In this document: positions 1 through 7,590 of the stretch, piece after piece
How the letters are laid out: every line of letters starts with the position of its first letter
How positions within the stretch are numbered: the first letter of the stretch is position 1
Source: Sphingosinicella sp041916975
GTDB taxonomy: Bacteria; Pseudomonadota; Alphaproteobacteria; Sphingomonadales; Sphingomonadaceae
Assembly: GCF_041916975.1 (NCBI RefSeq)
Contig: NZ_JAYRYK010000001.1
Coordinates: 1,922,001 to 1,986,000, forward strand
Length of the DNA: 64,000 nt
Direction of reading: 5' to 3'
Notes under the pieces: generated by a model
Databases searched by the model: none
The model's input: only the letters and a program-made list of their open reading frames with translations
Told to the model about the DNA's origin: nothing
Made by a program: the position numbers and the translations under genes

Positions 1-120
1 TTCGCGAAGTTGAAGGGCTGCTGGACGAACGAATTGCCGGTCGTCGCAAGCGTTACCGTCGAACCGGCGTGGTTGACGTTCGATTGTCCGAGGAAGGTGC
101 CGTTGGGTTGCGATTGATCA
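1..120 (-). pseudogene. TonB-dependent receptor fragment (runs off left edge)
   Basis: On the minus strand a reading frame is open to the window edge and reads as a loop segment typical of large sphingomonad TonB receptors (…NVNHAGSTV…NSFVQQPFNFA). No start codon or signal peptide is visible. The frame loses its resemblance near base 120, exactly where an amidohydrolase fragment starts on the other strand, so this is probably a receptor gene broken at that junction. Because only about 38 residues are seen, the family assignment is an inference from sequence feel and not from a defining motif. It could also be an intact gene whose reading I have misjudged. Confidence 0.3.
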
Positions 121-130
121 GCGCACAATA

Positions 131-545
131 CTGATTATCGATCCCGCGCTGCCACCGCGTGGGGCTTCCATCATTCTCGTTGAAAACGGGCGCATCACCG
201 CGATCGGCGACGACATCGCGGTGCCAAAGGATGCGCGCACAATCGATCTTTCCGGCTACACGGTGATGCCGGGTCTGATCGACACGCATGTGCACCTCAC
301 CTTCGACCCCAACGTTCGCTGGAACCCGGTCACCGAAACTCGCGAATACGCCGTGGCGATCACGCTGCATCATGCCGAAACGCTGGCGCGTGCCGGCTTC
401 ACAACAGTGCGCGATCTCGGCCCTGACCAGTTCTTCAGTCAGGCGGCGCGCGACGCCGTTGCAGCAGGCCTGCACCCCGGCCCGCGCATCATCACGGCTG
501 CGAAGCTCTCCATCATCGGCGGTCACGGCGAGCCCGCACGCATGA
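131..545 (+). pseudogene. amidohydrolase fragment, N-terminal part only
   Basis: The frame reads as the beginning of an imidazolonepropionase-like metal-dependent amidohydrolase: a small beta domain (IILVENGRITAIGDD), then GYTVMPGLIDTHVHL with the HxH metal-binding pair, then AGFTTVRDLG and a segment ending HGEP. Members are usually above 400 residues. Here the similarity stops near base 540, and the frame continues as composition unlike the family to a stop near 868, inside the neighbouring regulator on the other strand. No credible start codon precedes base 131. Both ends are therefore lost and it is a remnant. It may once have belonged to the catabolic locus that follows. Confidence 0.6.
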
Positions 546-730
546 ATCCGCGGCGCTCGGTTTGCCCGAGAGTCGTACGTGCTGGGGTCGGTCAGGACCG
601 TTCGACCCAGTATCATTCTGCCCATACACAATGCTGTGAGCACTGCCTGACACCCGCTATTTACCCGGCCTTCCATTTTTCAACGAACCAGAGCCTTGGT
701 AACGCTGTTCTTCGACGAGCGTGTTATGAA
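546..730. other. degraded spacer with no recognisable gene
   Basis: This stretch lies between the amidohydrolase remnant and the stop codon of the GntR regulator. I see no conserved reading frame, no hairpin with a T-run and no recognisable insertion sequence end. It is noticeably richer in A and T than the flanking genes, which fits decayed sequence. Confidence 0.4.
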
Positions 731-1480
731 CTATCGGTCTTTACGCTTGCCCTGTTTCCGCGCGAGGGCGATCCAGATTTCGACTTCCTTCCGGTCACGA
801 TTGACGAGGCGGGCGGCGAGTTTTCCGTCACCGCGCTCGATAGCCGCGACGAGGTCGTCGTGCAGTGACTGGAGCGCGAGGGTCGACGTGCCGGGTGCTG
901 CGGGGCCGGTGAAATGCAGAAGCGCCTTGAAGGCCTGCTCGATGCGCGCGCGGTTCGTGCGATAGAGCTCGGCGGCAAAGCGGCTTCCGCCGGCTTCGAG
1001 GATGGCGATGTGGAGATCGGTATCCACGGCTGCCACGGCACTCATATCCTGCGCCTCAAGGTGCTTCTTGGCGCTCTCGAGCAGCTGTCGGATCGCCTTC
1101 ATCTGGCGGCCGGTACGCCGGAGCGCCGCCTGCTCGGCCGCTGGCGTCTCAACGGTATAGCGGAACGCATAGATATCTGCGGCTTCGTCGAGGCTCATCG
1201 TGCTTTGCGCATGTGCCTTCGTACGGCGATGATCCACCACATAGGAGCCCGAGCCAGTACGCGTTTCCACCCGATTGAGGTGACTGAGGACCCGCAGCGC
1301 TTCCCGGATGGTCGAACGGCCGACGCCGAACTGACCGGCGAGCTTCATCTCAGGCGGAAGCCTGTCTCCTACCTTGTAGACGCCCTTGTCCATGGCGTCC
1401 TGAAGCGCTTCGATGACCTGGTCGACCAGGTAGTGCGGCCGAACCTGTCCGCCCTCTGGAGGCCCCTTGTCCTTGCTCAT
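731..1480 (-). CDS. GntR/FadR-family transcriptional regulator (FCD domain)
   Basis: A 249-residue regulator. Residues about 15-80 form a winged helix of GntR type with the signature KVGDRLPPEMKLAGQFGVGR followed by STIREALRVL. The remainder is an all-helical FCD ligand domain. FCD domains usually bind a metal through an Asp and three His; here DTDLH and SLHDD are present, but the usual final His is replaced in LVNRD, so metal binding may be altered. The ATG at 1480 was chosen over a TTG 39 bases upstream because GntR proteins begin near there and a GGGGA lies in front. A palindrome CTGTCATACAG at 1539-1549 lies about 60 bases upstream and matches sites in front of the neighbouring catabolic genes, so the protein probably controls itself and them. 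Ligand unknown. Confidence 0.88.
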   Translation of the reverse strand: MSKDKGPPEGGQVRPHYLVDQVIEALQDAMDKGVYKVGDRLPPEMKLAGQFGVGRSTIREALRVLSHLNRVETRTGSGSYVVDHRRTKAHAQSTMSLDEAADIYAFRYTVETPAAEQAALRRTGRQMKAIRQLLESAKKHLEAQDMSAVAAVDTDLHIAILEAGGSRFAAELYRTNRARIEQAFKALLHFTGPAAPGTSTLALQSLHDDLVAAIERGDGKLAARLVNRDRKEVEIWIALARKQGKRKDR

Positions 1481-1538
1481 TCGATCCCCGGCGATGTCGT
1501 CGTCAGCATCCCTTAACAAGCGCGCGGCATCTGTAAAG

Positions 1539-1549
1539 CTGTCATACAG
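1539..1549. promoter_or_regulatory. putative GntR operator (autoregulatory site)
   Basis: CTGTCATACAG: half sites CTGT and ACAG around a three-base centre. The geometry fits the NGT-NNN-ACN pattern known for FadR-type regulators. It lies upstream of the regulator start at 1480 and has the same half sites as the copies at 3682-3692 and 3773-3783. Confidence 0.5.
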
Positions 1550-1578
1550 CCGGGATGAGCTTTCGCGGTGAAGTCCGC

Positions 1579-2208
1579 TCAGTATAGCTCGTGCGTCAGG
1601 CCGTGTTCGTAGAAGGCATTGAGCTGATCGACACTGAGTTCGGTGATCTTCGCCATGTCGGCGAGAACCTTGCCGACGGTCGGGAAGCCGCTAACATCGG
1701 GCCAATTTTCCGGTTTCCAAAGATGCGAGCGGCGGAAGGCCTTGCCGCAGTGGAAATAGGCCTCGCGCACGCTGACCTTTACCGCTGCTTTCGGTACCTT
1801 GCCTTGCTCGGCCAGCCGTTCGAGAACGGCCGGGTCGCGCGTCACGATGGCGTCGCCGTTGATACGCAGGAACGTATCAAGCCTCGGCGCCATGAAGAGG
1901 AGGCCGACGCGACCGTTCTCGATCACGTTGGAGAACGTTTCCATCTTGTTGTTGCCAGGCCAGTCGGCAAAGCCCACGCTTCGACGATCCAAAGCCTTGA
2001 CGAAACCGGGCTCCCCACCGCGCGGTGACGCATCAAGCCCGGCCTCCGTTTCGGAGGCCACGCAAACAATGGGCGCCAGTTTCATATACTGGATCATGTA
2101 ATCGTGGATGAAATCGAACTTCGATCTCACGATCAACGGGCTCGGCGTATCGTAGTGCTGCCGCAGTTCCTCAAGGGTCGAGATTTTGTAGGGATCAGTC
2201 TCGGTCAT
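1579..2208 (-). CDS. PPOX-type flavoprotein (pyridoxamine 5'-phosphate oxidase fold)
   Basis: A 209-residue protein resembling the FMN-dependent split-barrel family often named MSMEG_1061-like: ASPRGG near residue 61, then the FADWPGNN flavin-phosphate region, RVGLLF and a C-terminal YFHCGKAFRRS segment. These proteins bind FMN or F420 and reduce or oxidise small substrates; the actual substrate here cannot be read. It is the last gene of a three-gene minus-strand operon, starting 14 bases after the Rieske oxygenase stop. Whether it supplies electrons to that oxygenase is only a possibility, since this fold is not the usual oxygenase reductase. Confidence 0.8.
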   Translation of the reverse strand: MTETDPYKISTLEELRQHYDTPSPLIVRSKFDFIHDYMIQYMKLAPIVCVASETEAGLDASPRGGEPGFVKALDRRSVGFADWPGNNKMETFSNVIENGRVGLLFMAPRLDTFLRINGDAIVTRDPAVLERLAEQGKVPKAAVKVSVREAYFHCGKAFRRSHLWKPENWPDVSGFPTVGKVLADMAKITELSVDQLNAFYEHGLTHELY

Positions 2209-2222
2209 CGCACGCTCCTCGG

Positions 2223-3233
2223 CTAATCGATGAACTCGGCGGAAGGGTGTGCCCGCGGGAAACGACGTATGTAATCAAGGAAGCGCGCCAGAGTCGCATC
2301 CGAACGTGTGAGTGAGCCGACGCGGAAATGGATCGTCTGACCGATTGCCGAATCTTCCATCGCGATCGCAATTTCGTGAAGGCGGGCTTCCTCCAGAAAA
2401 GCGCGAACCTCCGCCTCATCCTCGGTGCGCTCCGCCGCGAAAACGGAAAACATGCGGCTCTGTGACGGGGTGGGGAGGCCCATACCGGTCATGAAGCCGA
2501 ACCAGCGACCGTCCAGCGTGCCTGTCTGGAAAAAGATCGACGTGCCCACGATACCGGCGCGGATCGTCATGCGCCGGCCGCCCCAGAGGCCATCCATATC
2601 ATAGAACATGCTGTGGTCTGTCCAGGCCACGTTTCCTTCGGGATTGGGGCCTTTCAGATCGAACTTGTGCAGGTACAGGAGGTGCTGGATATCAGGCGTC
2701 TGCGCGCAGATGATCCAGGGATCGATGTTCATCGGTACCGGGAATTCCTGCGTGTCGGTGAGGACGTCCGCGTCGGAAAAGGGCCAGTCCGGAATTTCGA
2801 ACCACGGTTCTTCTCCGTTGAATGCCCAGATGAGTCCGTGCTTTTCCTGCGTAGGAAAGGCGAACAGCGACGCTCGTCGGGGCGCGGGGTCGCCGCTGCC
2901 GGTTTTCTGGCAAATGCCGTCCCTGTTGAATTCCCACATGTGATACGGACACTGCACGTGGTTGCCGACAACCTTGCCGACGGAAATATCGGCTCCGAGG
3001 TGCGGGCAATAGGCACTGGTCACCTGAGCGGCGCCGTCAGCGCCCCGGAAGGTAATGACACGCCCACCGAGGAAGGGAAAGCCCTTTACCTCCCCGGCAC
3101 CGATATCCGAGGACATGCAGATCGGGAACCAGCTTTGCGTATACAGGCCGTTCTCGCCTTCCATGGGTACATGTTCGCCCAGCAGGCGGCGTCTACGCGG
3201 CTGCGCCGTATCGGTTTGGATGACAGTCGCCAT
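2223..3233 (-). CDS. Rieske non-heme iron oxygenase, catalytic subunit
   Basis: A 336-residue oxygenase. The N-terminal Rieske domain has CPHLGAD and CPYHMW, the Cys-x-His and Cys-x2-His ligands of the [2Fe-2S] cluster, separated by 17 residues. The catalytic domain carries DIQHLLYLH, matching the D-x2-H-x4-H pattern that supplies the bridging Asp and two mononuclear-iron His. Such enzymes hydroxylate or demethylate aromatic or related substrates. No ferredoxin, reductase or beta subunit is encoded nearby, so electrons must come from elsewhere. The ATG at 3233 was chosen because the family starts here and AAAGG precedes it; the frame remains open upstream only inside the previous gene. It begins 16 bases after the RidA-like gene. 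The substrate is not predictable from sequence. Confidence 0.9.
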   Translation of the reverse strand: MATVIQTDTAQPRRRRLLGEHVPMEGENGLYTQSWFPICMSSDIGAGEVKGFPFLGGRVITFRGADGAAQVTSAYCPHLGADISVGKVVGNHVQCPYHMWEFNRDGICQKTGSGDPAPRRASLFAFPTQEKHGLIWAFNGEEPWFEIPDWPFSDADVLTDTQEFPVPMNIDPWIICAQTPDIQHLLYLHKFDLKGPNPEGNVAWTDHSMFYDMDGLWGGRRMTIRAGIVGTSIFFQTGTLDGRWFGFMTGMGLPTPSQSRMFSVFAAERTEDEAEVRAFLEEARLHEIAIAMEDSAIGQTIHFRVGSLTRSDATLARFLDYIRRFPRAHPSAEFID

Positions 3234-3249
3234 TCTTAATGCCTTTCGA

Positions 3250-3660
3250 TCAGTTTCGTTGGCCGGGCAGAAGCGCATCGACCTGAATTTCCACCAGAAG
3301 CTCAGGAAACAGCAGGCGCCGGACTTCAATGCCCGTGGAGGCCGGGAAAGGGCCGTTGCCGTAGAAAGTCTTGCGCAGGGGGATAGCAGCGGCGAGCGCA
3401 TCCATGTCTGTCACGTACATGATCTCCCGCACCACATTGGCGAAGCTCAGCCCGAACTCGGTAAGTGTGCGGCCAATCTGGCGGTAGACAAACTCGAACT
3501 GGGCATTGAAATCGCCGACATGGAGCGGCTTGAAATCGGCATCCAGACTGGTCGTGCCCGAGATATGCAGCAGCCTTCCGTCGCTTACCGCCTGCGCAAA
3601 GCCGATTTCCCGCTGTGCAGCCTGCCATTCGGGAAGGAAGAAGTGATCACAATCCGGCAT
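3250..3660 (-). CDS. RidA/YjgF-family protein
   Basis: A 136-residue protein of the RidA superfamily (small trimers that hydrolyse enamines/imines or act in ring-cleavage pathways). Visible are GFAQAVSDGRLLHISGTT at the N-terminal beta strand and a C-terminal EVRRLLFPELLVEIQVDALL, in which an Arg sits at the usual active-site region. The ATG at 3660 is supported by GGAGG seven bases upstream. It is the first gene of the operon with the Rieske oxygenase and PPOX protein. A palindrome at 3682-3692 lies immediately upstream. Relatives in aromatic degradation clusters handle unstable ring-opening products, and a similar role here is an inference. Confidence 0.85.
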   Translation of the reverse strand: MPDCDHFFLPEWQAAQREIGFAQAVSDGRLLHISGTTSLDADFKPLHVGDFNAQFEFVYRQIGRTLTEFGLSFANVVREIMYVTDMDALAAAIPLRKTFYGNGPFPASTGIEVRRLLFPELLVEIQVDALLPGQRN

Positions 3661-3681
3661 CTTGGGCCTCCATTGGTCTGG

Positions 3682-3692
3682 CTGTCTGACAG
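3682..3692. promoter_or_regulatory. putative GntR operator in front of the RidA-Rieske operon
   Basis: CTGTCTGACAG, a perfect odd palindrome (CTGTC-T-GACAG), 22 bases from the RidA start. On the minus strand it lies between a TTGACG hexamer (3706-3711, a possible -35) and the ribosome binding site, a position suited to repression. Confidence 0.55.
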
Positions 3693-3772
3693 ATTTAAAT
3701 ATCTGCGTCAATGGCGACATCGGCGTGGATCCGCGATGAAATATCATTGCCAACACATTCGCCTTCTGTCAT

Positions 3773-3783
3773 CTGTCTGACAG
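3773..3783. promoter_or_regulatory. putative GntR operator in front of the TonB receptor
   Basis: A second exact CTGTCTGACAG, 46 bases before the receptor ATG. Extra half-site-like pieces flank it (CTGTCA at 3766-3771 and TGACA at 3786-3790). It and the copy at 3682 sit in one 168-base divergent region, so one regulator could control both directions. Confidence 0.55.
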
Positions 3784-3828
3784 CCTGACAAAAGATTGGG
3801 TCATCTCAAGAATGAAGGGAGAGTGTTT

Positions 3829-5964
3829 ATGCGAAGCAAAAAGGGAATGCTCCGTCTAGCCTGCTGCACTGCCGCTGTTGGAGCCTTGACGGGTGGCTTC
3901 GGAGCCCACGCCGAGACGACGGCCAACGAAAACGGCGTAGCGAGCGGTGACGAGATCGTCATCAGCGCCCGCCGCCGCAATGAGGCGCTTCAGGACGTGC
4001 CGATTGCGGTGACGGTCCTGACGTCCGAAGAGATTGCAAAATCGGGTGTTCAGGGCGTCGGCGACATTGCCAACCTCACGCCGAACGTCAGCTTCGACAA
4101 TGCACTCAATCTCGGCACGAACTTCCTCACGATTCGTGGGCAGGGCCAGAGCCAGTATGCACCGCCTCCGGCCGCGATCGTGGTCGATGGTGTGCTCACG
4201 ATCTCGCCGCTTCAGTTCAACGTCGATGAATTCGACCTGCAGCAGGTTGAAGTCCTGAAAGGGCCGCAGGGCGCCATTTATGGGCGGAACGCCATTGCCG
4301 GTGCTGTCAACATCACCAGCCGCAAACCGGGTGACACGTTTGAAGCGCGAATGCTTGCGGGCTACGGCCGCGGCGAAGAATGGCGTGCAAAAGCCAGCAT
4401 AAGTGGCCCCGTGGTTCCCGGGCTGCTTTCGGTTTTGGCCGGTGTCTCGTTCACTGATCGGCGCGGTCAGGTAGAGAACGTCACGACCGGCGCCTATTCG
4501 GACAAGATGAAAGACCTGACCGGCCGGCTACGGGCCATCGTGACACCTGCAGATGCCGTCGAGATCGACGTCAAGTATACCTACTCCGACGCGAAGGGGC
4601 GCGATCCTGCATATATCACCAGTCGCTCAGGCGACCCTTCGGTGAGTTCGGACCCTCTCGATGCCAACCGTGAGGGCCGCAACCCGAGGACGCTCCACGA
4701 CCTGTCGGGCAAGCTCAGTGTCGAATCCGGCTTCGGCACGGCGACACTGACGCTAGCCTATGTGCATGTTTCGGAAAATGTCGAGGCGGACTTCGACTTT
4801 TCGCCGCTCGATATCTTCGCGGTGAAGCAGAAGCAGAGCGAAAGCGGCTTCTCCCAGGAGCTTCGCTTCACATCCACTGACGGCGGCCCCCTGCGCTGGC
4901 TGGTCGGCGGCTATCACGTGCGCTCGAAACGGCGTATCGGCGCCGATATTTTCGTCGATCCGTTCTACTTCGGGCTGACGCCGGAACCGACGCAGGCAGA
5001 TTTCCTGATCAGCCAGAGCAACGATCTCAACCGCTACGAAACCTGGTCCGGTTTCGCGAACGTCGAATACGATATCCTGCCCAATCTGGAGGCTGCCGTC
5101 GCCATTCGCTATGACGACGATGATCTCACCCAGCATCCGGGCGCGGGAGGTACACGCCGCGCCGGCTTTTCGAAGTGGCAGCCGAAGGGTACGCTGACGT
5201 TCAAACCCACGCAGGAGCTCATGTTCTACTCCTCTGTAGGAAAGGGCTTCCGCAGCGGCGATTTCAACGCCAGCGGATCGAGCTTCGGCGATCCGGTGAT
5301 CGCCGCCGAAACCGCAATCAACTATGAAATCGGCACCAAGGGGCGCCTGTTCGATGGACGCGCGATGCTCGATGCTGCCGTTTTCCGAACCGACCTTGAT
5401 AATGGACAGTTCAAGCTGTTCGATGCGGTCGGCGCGACCAATGTCGGTATCAACATCGATAAAACACGCATCGAAGGCTTCGAAGTCGCGGGCGCCTTCC
5501 GGTTGACGCCAGGCTTCACGCTCAGTGCAAGCCTTGGTTATGCGGACCCGAAGATACGCGGCTTCACACCACCGCCCGGCTTCGGCGGCTCGACAGCCGA
5601 CTATATCGGCAACCGTCCCCCGCGTATTTCACGCTACACCGCCAACGTCGGCCTCGACATCGACCTGCCCGTTGCTGATGATCTGAACTTCTACGTACGC
5701 CCGGAATTTCGCCACACGAGTGGTTTCTACTGGGATCTGGAGAACGACTACCGCCGCCCATCGGCGAACCTCGTCAACCTGCGCACGGGCCTCAGCGATG
5801 CCAACGGACGCTGGACCATCGCCGGCTGGATAAAGAACGCGCTCTCGGAAAAGGTGACGGGAGAGTACCAGCCCTTCACCAACTCCGGCCATCCGCTCGG
5901 CATCGACGTCTACTATCCCGCCGTGGGCGCCACATATGGAATCGAACTGACCTACAGCTTCTGA
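3829..5964 (+). CDS. TonB-dependent outer membrane receptor
   Basis: A 711-residue receptor. It has a signal peptide (MRSKKGMLRLACC… ending …GGFGAHA), a short TonB-box-like DEIVISARRR, a plug domain (about residues 45-160; DVPIAVTVLTSEEI, IRGQGQSQY, VEVLKGPQGAIYGRNA) and a 22-strand-type barrel ending in aromatic Phe (…GIELTYSF), the usual C-terminal signal for barrel insertion. The ATG at 3829 has AAGGGAGAG in front; an upstream TTG is less likely. It is divergent from the RidA-Rieske-PPOX operon and shares its palindromic operator, so it probably imports the substrate of that pathway. The ligand cannot be inferred; sphingomonads use such receptors for many aromatic or plant-derived compounds as well as iron chelates. 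Confidence 0.93.
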   Translation: MRSKKGMLRLACCTAAVGALTGGFGAHAETTANENGVASGDEIVISARRRNEALQDVPIAVTVLTSEEIAKSGVQGVGDIANLTPNVSFDNALNLGTNFLTIRGQGQSQYAPPPAAIVVDGVLTISPLQFNVDEFDLQQVEVLKGPQGAIYGRNAIAGAVNITSRKPGDTFEARMLAGYGRGEEWRAKASISGPVVPGLLSVLAGVSFTDRRGQVENVTTGAYSDKMKDLTGRLRAIVTPADAVEIDVKYTYSDAKGRDPAYITSRSGDPSVSSDPLDANREGRNPRTLHDLSGKLSVESGFGTATLTLAYVHVSENVEADFDFSPLDIFAVKQKQSESGFSQELRFTSTDGGPLRWLVGGYHVRSKRRIGADIFVDPFYFGLTPEPTQADFLISQSNDLNRYETWSGFANVEYDILPNLEAAVAIRYDDDDLTQHPGAGGTRRAGFSKWQPKGTLTFKPTQELMFYSSVGKGFRSGDFNASGSSFGDPVIAAETAINYEIGTKGRLFDGRAMLDAAVFRTDLDNGQFKLFDAVGATNVGINIDKTRIEGFEVAGAFRLTPGFTLSASLGYADPKIRGFTPPPGFGGSTADYIGNRPPRISRYTANVGLDIDLPVADDLNFYVRPEFRHTSGFYWDLENDYRRPSANLVNLRTGLSDANGRWTIAGWIKNALSEKVTGEYQPFTNSGHPLGIDVYYPAVGATYGIELTYSF

Positions 5965-5968
5965 GGAG

Positions 5969-6001
5969 ACCGGGCGCTCGATCAAGGGTCGGGCGCCCGG
6001 T
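5969..6001. terminator. hairpin between convergent genes
   Basis: ACCGGGCGC and GCGCCCGGT form a perfect 9-bp stem around a 15-base loop. It lies between the receptor stop and the stop of the convergent hydrolase. There is no long T-run, so termination efficiency is uncertain. Confidence 0.5.
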
Positions 6002-6010
6002 TATCGCCGA

Positions 6011-6703
6011 TCAGCGTCGGAGAATTTCATGTAGGCGCGCTGCAACCGCGCCGGCATGAGTCATGATCGCCATATGCCCGGCCTCGATCTCGCTCACGCC
6101 CCACCCTTCGGCCTCAACCTCCGCCGCCGTTGTGCCGAAGAACGGAAACCCCGTGAAACGCACATAGTCGCGACTGCAGTGCACAGGCGCATCAAATTGT
6201 GCCGCATCCGCGAATCCTCTCAGCGGCATCGGGCGCAGTCGCTCCACGACCTTCTGCGTATCCGCCGTTTCAGGGAGCCCCAAAAATGCCGCGCTCGGCG
6301 GCTGGATGAATCCTTCGCCGATCAACGGCGAGAAGACATCACGAAGCTCCGGATGCTTACCGAAGAGCGATTGGCCGTGCCGAAGCGTGAAACCGTCAAG
6401 GACGATCAGATGGCGAACAAGGTCGGGCCTCGCGGCAGCGACTTCGGCCGCGACCACCGCTCCATAACTATGGCCGACGAGCGCGATACCGTCGCTATCC
6501 AGAAACGTCAGAGTCTCCAGAACGTCAGTGACATGTGTGGAAAGGCCCGTCCTTTCCGTACCCAGATGCACGCGCTCGGCGAGTCCCGTCAGGGTGAGGG
6601 CATGAGTTTCGAAACCGAGCTCCAGGAGTTCAGCTTGCAGCGGATACCAGCACCAGCCGCCTAACCAGGCTCCGTGAATCAGGACAATAGGGGGTAAGGT
6701 CAT
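6011..6703 (-). CDS. alpha/beta hydrolase (esterase-like)
   Basis: A 230-residue serine hydrolase. It has the HGAWLGGWCW oxyanion region near the N-terminus, the nucleophile elbow GHSYG near residue 76, and a C-terminal AGHMAIM carrying the likely catalytic His. It belongs to the short EstC / salicylate-esterase / hydroxynitrile-lyase-like branch, which also contains C-C bond hydrolases. The ATG at 6703 was preferred to a TTG six bases upstream. A likely promoter lies on the minus strand (-10 GATAAT at 6721-6726, 17-base spacer, -35 at 6744-6749), and the GntR palindrome overlaps its -35. This ties the enzyme to the oxygenase locus, where it might cleave an ester or a ring-opening product. 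Confidence 0.87.
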   Translation of the reverse strand: MTLPPIVLIHGAWLGGWCWYPLQAELLELGFETHALTLTGLAERVHLGTERTGLSTHVTDVLETLTFLDSDGIALVGHSYGAVVAAEVAAARPDLVRHLIVLDGFTLRHGQSLFGKHPELRDVFSPLIGEGFIQPPSAAFLGLPETADTQKVVERLRPMPLRGFADAAQFDAPVHCSRDYVRFTGFPFFGTTAAEVEAEGWGVSEIEAGHMAIMTHAGAVAARLHEILRR

Positions 6704-6742
6704 TGGCAAAGTCTAAACGCATTATCTATCTGCGCACAACAT

Positions 6743-6753
6743 TTGTCTGACAG
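6743..6753. promoter_or_regulatory. putative GntR operator over the hydrolase promoter
   Basis: TTGTCTGACAG, differing from the two exact copies in one end base. On the minus strand it covers the CAGACA -35 hexamer, 17 bases from GATAAT, in front of the hydrolase gene. Confidence 0.55.
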
Positions 6754-6759
6754 ATTTTC

Positions 6760-7025
6760 GACTCATTACATTGTTGTGGTTAGCATCTCCCTAGCAACAA
6801 CAGCTCCCGCCAACTTAGCGCCATTCGAAGCCTAACCGAGAAGGCTGGTTCGGTGCCTCATTTTTCATTTGCCTCGATACATACGGGCCTCTGGCCCCAT
6901 CGCCATCATTCGAAGATATGGTCAGGCTGCAGAGCTATCACCGTATCTACATGTGGAAGCCGGAAGCTTGCGAAGGCGTACCATTGCAGCGTGAAAGCCT
7001 GCATCGAAGCAGTAAAATCAAAACG
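6760..7025. other. non-coding stretch, nothing recognised
   Basis: About 270 bases between the hydrolase promoter and the recombinase remnant. The frames that are open here have no family resemblance, and the sequence is clearly poorer in G and C than its surroundings. It is probably leftover sequence of a lost element. Confidence 0.4.
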
Positions 7026-7050
7026 GCACCGGCGAGCGCATCGCCGGTGC
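7026..7050. repeat. perfect 10-bp inverted repeat
   Basis: GCACCGGCGA and TCGCCGGTGC enclose GCGCA. On the minus strand the stem is followed by CGTTTTGATTTT, so it could be a terminator for a minus-strand gene no longer present, or a recombination site of the neighbouring recombinase remnant. Confidence 0.45.
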
Positions 7051-7051
7051 G

Positions 7052-7224
7052 ACGCGGCACAGTCACCTCACCCGCCTTGCCCGGCTGCGCTTTCTCGCGC
7101 CGGACATCGTGTCGGCTATCATCGGGCGGCAGCAGCCGGTCGGCTTACCGCCCGAACCCTGCTGCGCATCGCAGACCTGCCGCTCGCGTGGGGTGAGCAG
7201 CGCCGCATGCTCGGCTTCCGCTGA
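7052..7224 (+). pseudogene. C-terminal remnant of a serine recombinase, frameshifted
   Basis: The plus strand encodes HLTRLARLRFLAPDIVSAII, then in a second frame LTARTLLRIADLPL and AWGEQRRMLGFR followed by a stop. Together these match the end of large serine recombinases (and their small downstream proteins) in sphingomonads, where a LAPDIVEAI-like helix is followed by a GRQP-type linker and an EQRR-GF tail. One base is missing around 7138-7142, which breaks the frame. The catalytic resolvase domain is absent upstream. It is therefore a decayed trace of a mobile element sitting about 200 bases from a tRNA gene. Confidence 0.6.
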
Positions 7225-7417
7225 GCCGCGCCAGTACCATCTCAGGACACCAATCTGTCCAACAGAGATAATGTGCGAGAAGTGACGATGATCGCCGCCG
7301 CTCGTCAGCGTCTCTGTCCTCAAATCGCGAAGTCGGCCTCAAAAATGGCGCGGAAACGTGGGATTCTCTCAGGCTCAGAGCGGAACCCGCTCTCAGAACA
7401 AGGAGTCTAAGACTGAA
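7225..7417. other. tRNA-proximal spacer
   Basis: No gene is recognised. An imperfect inverted repeat around 7374-7396 (CTCAGAGCGG … CCGCTCTCAG, one mismatch) lies just past the tRNA 3' end on its own strand and could act as its terminator, although it lacks a T-run. Confidence 0.35.
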
Positions 7418-7492
<75 letters not shown>

Positions 7493-7590
7493 CTGCCATT
7501 CATGCGGGCGGCGTCCTATGGGCGAGCAGGCGGCGCCTTGTCAAGCAAGGTGCTTGGCGAAAGTGCATGAAACCCGGTAGACACTGGCCG

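Noticed and set aside
3785..3813. Promoter CTGACA-17-AAGAAT for the TonB receptor
   Set aside because: Spacing is right, but the start would fall on the ribosome binding site, leaving too short a leader.
7225..7330. Possible insertion sequence end or small peptide next to the tRNA
   Set aside because: No matching inverted repeat or transposase was found on the other side; the open frame has no recognisable pattern.
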